From: a virus
Virus record (IMG/VR): IMGVR_UViG_3300010354_000749
Coordinates: 1-22,254 of that record
DNA: 22,254 bases
Strand: one strand, 5' to 3'
This document shows positions 19,908-22,254 of this stretch, one piece after another. The position numbers and the translations under genes were made by a program. Numbering within the stretch: the stretch's first letter is position 1; the number at the start of each line of letters is the position of its first letter. Under the pieces are notes generated by a model. That model had not been told where the DNA came from and ran no database searches. It saw nothing but the letters and a program-made list of their open reading frames with translations.

Positions 19908-20921
19908 TTATTCGTCGCCCACACCCCATCGAGACAGGAATGCGTTGGCGGCGTCATCGCGTGAGCCAGAAGAGCGGAGTTTCTGGAGAGCTTTCTTGCC
20001 ATCCGTCTTTGCGAAACGCTGGGTTTCAGCAGACGCCTTGGACTTAAGCACCTTTGTTGGAGCCTTGGCTTTCTTCACAGTAGCCACATTCTTTCCAGCG
20101 TCATAGGTCATGGCCTTCCACAGTGCCTTGATGATTATGGGGTCAACAATGTTGTTGACGACATCCTTTGGCAAACCGCTTCTGACGGCATAGTCTCGGA
20201 TGTTGTCGTAGGTTTCCTGGGACCAGTTGGGGATACCCTGTTCGGGGTCCTGAAGGGTCTGAATGGCAACCTTCGCCTGCTCACGGATCATCTGCTGGCG
20301 CTGGGATTCAAGGTTCTGGACGAACCCTCCTAACTCATTCTGTAGGAACTGGACGTCTTCGTAGGCTCGTCCCGCTTCGTTCCGAAGAGCCGCGAACTCT
20401 TCGTTGGACAGCGATTTGGAGGCTACGAGCATGTCGATGTCGGCGTATGGCTTGTAACGCTCAACAGCCTTCTCATAGAGACGCTGGAGGCCAACAAGGT
20501 GCATTGCGCCTTGATCTTCCACTTCCTTGCGCTTCTGCGCGACTTCTTGAGACTTCTTGGTGAGGGATGCTTCCTGACCGTACAGGCGCTTGAGGTCCTT
20601 TACGGATGCCTGAAGCTCTTCGTCGCCCACCTTGATCCGAACCACCGCTTCGTCGTCATCGACGTACTTAGGGTCGGCCTTGGGCTTAACGGGAGTCTCT
20701 TCAGGGTCCTCAGAGTCCTCATCGACTTCTTCGGTCTGGTTGTCCTCGTCCGATGCCTCGACGGTCTCAAGCTCGTCATCAGCCTCGGTTGCCCCTTCAT
20801 CGTCGTCGGATAGCTCCTCGGGAGCGTCCGATTTCCAACGATTCAGGAATGCTTCTTCAGCGTCACCCGGAGAGAGTGCGCCGGTATTCGTGGTATCCTC
20901 GTCCATAGGGATGGAGGTCAT
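19908..20921 (-). CDS. Scaffold-like head assembly protein
   Basis: A 337-residue protein just before the capsid gene. The N-terminal third is strongly acidic (residues about 36-78 are mostly Asp, Glu and Ser/Thr). A short strand region with VRIKVGDEELQASVKDLKRL follows, then long helices rich in Gln, Glu, Lys and Arg (EVAQKRKEVEDQ; FLQNELGGFVQNLESQRQQM) and a basic C-terminus (KKAKAPTKVLKSKASAE). This is the usual make-up of phage scaffolds, with a basic capsid-binding end. The motif AFLxRW occurs at both ends (24-29 and 327-332). ATG 20921 lies three bases after the preceding stop. Confidence 0.82.
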   Translation of the reverse strand: MTSIPMDEDTTNTGALSPGDAEEAFLNRWKSDAPEELSDDDEGATEADDELETVEASDEDNQTEEVDEDSEDPEETPVKPKADPKYVDDDEAVVRIKVGDEELQASVKDLKRLYGQEASLTKKSQEVAQKRKEVEDQGAMHLVGLQRLYEKAVERYKPYADIDMLVASKSLSNEEFAALRNEAGRAYEDVQFLQNELGGFVQNLESQRQQMIREQAKVAIQTLQDPEQGIPNWSQETYDNIRDYAVRSGLPKDVVNNIVDPIIIKALWKAMTYDAGKNVATVKKAKAPTKVLKSKASAETQRFAKTDGKKALQKLRSSGSRDDAANAFLSRWGVGDE

Positions 20922-20923
20922 AA

Positions 20924-21220
20924 TTACATTGTGTCCTTAATGGGCGCATCTTCATCGTCGTCGTTGACCATCGCCTCGATGTTGTCCTTAGTGGCAACAC
21001 GAGACTTGAGAAGGCCAACGATTTCGTTGAGTGCGGCGTGCATCATGTAAAGCCGTTCGCGGTTCTGTGTGTCGGGTAGACCCGATGACAGAATAGAATT
21101 TGCGATCTGCTCACTGAGCGTATTGATTGACTTGACGAACGTGTCGTTCTGAAGGAGGTACTGTGCCTGGATACCAAGCTCTACAAGTACCTTCTCTTCG
21201 CCACTTAAATTGCGGGACAT
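20924..21220 (-). CDS. Hypothetical protein in head module (98 aa)
   Basis: A 98-residue, mostly helical, acidic protein (SGEEKVLVELGIQAQYLLQN; SINTLSEQIANSILSSGLPD; NEIVGLLKSRVATKD), ending in an Asp/Glu-rich tail (MVNDDDEDAPIKDTM). I do not recognise the family. It is placed between the portal-proximal genes and the scaffold. The ATG has AAAGGAG six bases upstream, a strong site. Its TAA is two bases before the scaffold start, so the pair is probably coupled. A head-assembly role is inferred from position only. Confidence 0.75.
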   Translation of the reverse strand: MSRNLSGEEKVLVELGIQAQYLLQNDTFVKSINTLSEQIANSILSSGLPDTQNRERLYMMHAALNEIVGLLKSRVATKDNIEAMVNDDDEDAPIKDTM

Positions 21221-21238
21221 TGCTCTCCTTTGGGCGCG

Positions 21239-21775
21239 TCACATACCACCCCGATAGCGGGGATCGGCGTAACGCATCATGTTGTAGGGGTTGTAATTAG
21301 GGACTGACGGCATGGGCCTTGCGCGGGCCATCATCAGCGCGTTCTCTGGTACTTGGTAAAGCCCAAGACCAGAAGACTGACCTTTTTCCAGCATTGCGCG
21401 TAGCATAGGGTTCTGCTGGCTTAACCTGTCAGCAAGAGCCTTCTTCATTTCATCGTCAGTTTTTGAAGGACTCTTTATAAAGGCTCCGGTGTTTGGGTCG
21501 AACACCAAGTTTCCTGGGCCTTTGCCGTTTTCATCAGAACCATTTCCTGAGTTCTGATAACCATTCGAGTAGTAATTTGTGCTTGTTGGTATGAACTTGT
21601 TACCAAACAGGATGCCAGTCTGGCCCTCTCTGTTCGTACCAGCCACAGCAAGACCCGTACCTCCAAGCAGATCGACAAACCTGCCTGGGCCACGAGTACC
21701 CATGCCCATGCCCTGACTCAGCGCATAGATCATATCCGCCGCGCGCGTCGCGGCTTCTTTATTGGAAATACCCAT
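21239..21775 (-). CDS. Hypothetical protein in head module (178 aa)
   Basis: A 178-residue protein that I do not recognise. The N-terminus is a helix (NKEAATRAADMIYALSQGMG) followed by Gly-rich sequence and a strand (LLGGTGLAVAG; GILFGNKFIPT). The middle is low in complexity (YYSNGYQNSGNGSDENGKGP), and the C-terminus is rich in Met, Pro, Tyr and Arg (MMARARPMPSVPNYNPYNMM). Such Gly/Asn/Pro-rich proteins next to portal genes are often minor virion or scaffolding components. The ATG has AAGGA seven bases upstream and follows the portal stop by ten bases. Confidence 0.72.
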   Translation of the reverse strand: MGISNKEAATRAADMIYALSQGMGMGTRGPGRFVDLLGGTGLAVAGTNREGQTGILFGNKFIPTSTNYYSNGYQNSGNGSDENGKGPGNLVFDPNTGAFIKSPSKTDDEMKKALADRLSQQNPMLRAMLEKGQSSGLGLYQVPENALMMARARPMPSVPNYNPYNMMRYADPRYRGGM

Positions 21776-21785
21776 ATCAAGTTCC

Positions 21786-22254
21786 TTACGAGTTCGGGCT
21801 TACGATCTGCGTCTGCTTGGTTTCTGTAGGCTCGTTCGCCTTGAGCATCTGAAGTTCAGTCTTGGCGATCTCAGCGCGGCTCTTGGAGTCAAACTCCTTC
21901 CGCTCGATCTCACGCTGCTGCACCATGAGGTTAATCATGGTCTTCATGCGCTCCATGTCCTGCGACATCTGATCCATCTTGGCGTCATTCGCTGCCTTAG
22001 CTTCGGACACCATGACCTGACGTTCCTGAAGCTCCATTTGCTTCTTCTGAAGTTCAATTTGAAGCATCTGCATTTCGTCAGGCTGCGGAGGCTGAACCTG
22101 CTGCGGCGGTACCAGAAAGTCATTGACGTTCTTCACGCCTGAGTTCTCAAGGAACGCTCGAAGCATATTGTAACGCTGTTCCAATCCGTACATCGGCTGG
22201 ATACCGGGGTCAGCGGTGAGCATCTGATGAAGCGCAAGATACTTCTTGGCTTCA
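21786..22254 (-). CDS. Portal protein, C-terminal part, truncated by the window edge
   Basis: Only the last 155 or so residues are present, entering in frame from the right edge (EAKKYLALHQMLTADPGIQP). The segment KYLALHQML, PMYGLEQRYNMLRAFLENSG and NVNDFLVPP is followed by a Gln/Glu-rich coiled coil (MLQIELQKKQMELQERQVMV onward to REIERKEFDSKSR). This is the C-terminal region found in P22/SU10-like podovirus portal proteins, where a long helical barrel follows the crown. Its place two genes before the scaffold supports this. The body of the protein lies outside the window, so the assignment is by tail region and context. An ATG at 22223 is internal, not the start. Confidence 0.65.
   Translation of the reverse strand, partial: EAKKYLALHQMLTADPGIQPMYGLEQRYNMLRAFLENSGVKNVNDFLVPPQQVQPPQPDEMQMLQIELQKKQMELQERQVMVSEAKAANDAKMDQMSQDMERMKTMINLMVQQREIERKEFDSKSRAEIAKTELQMLKANEPTETKQTQIVSPNS

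Overview
The window is part of a bacteriophage genome. Every supported gene lies on the minus strand, so transcription runs from the right end towards the left. Genes are tightly packed, often with ATGA or TTGA stop/start overlaps, and no stretch over 300 bases lacks a gene. A single-subunit T7-type RNA polymerase, family A DNA polymerase, fused primase-helicase, gp2.5-like ssDNA-binding protein, endonuclease I and FEN-type exonuclease identify a T7-like (Autographiviridae-type) replication and transcription core. A tyrosine integrase and half of a tRNA-Leu gene indicate that the phage can integrate. Spanin-like genes imply a Gram-negative host. A class II (B12-dependent) ribonucleotide reductase is common in aquatic podoviruses, but the host cannot be named from this sequence alone.

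Layout in transcription order. (1) 22254-16769, virion genes: C-terminus of a portal-like protein, two unknown proteins, a scaffold-like protein, a SU10-family major capsid protein, a small unknown, a SU10-type head-tail adaptor and a repeat-rich tail fibre. (2) 16769-15378, lysis genes: holin-like protein, small basic peptide, GH24 endolysin with a C-terminal membrane segment, and nested inner and outer spanins, closed by a strong terminator. (3) 15335-13692, a compact lysogeny module: promoter with an overlapping palindrome, winged-helix regulator, integrase, attP (5' half of tRNA-Leu) and a terminator. (4) 13592-1, RNA polymerase, ssDNA-binding protein, endonuclease I, HTH protein, orphan cytosine methyltransferase, primase-helicase, DNA polymerase, nucleotide-metabolism genes (MazG-like, PAPS-reductase-like, glutaredoxin, DUF3310), exonuclease and the N-terminal third or so of a ribonucleotide reductase that runs off the left edge.

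How it fits together. The RNA polymerase probably transcribes the downstream genes, while the replication, nucleotide-salvage and host-DNA-degradation genes copy the genome. Opening the circle at attP would place RNA polymerase first and integrase last, which is the usual T7-like order, with the terminator at 13692-13714 lying between the host tRNA promoter and the RNA polymerase gene. The most notable points are the pairing of a T7-type core with a SU10-type head module, the attP embedded in the integrase reading frame, and the short promoter/operator/regulator/integrase module. Start codons are unusual: several genes appear to begin at TTG or GTG with good Shine-Dalgarno sequences.
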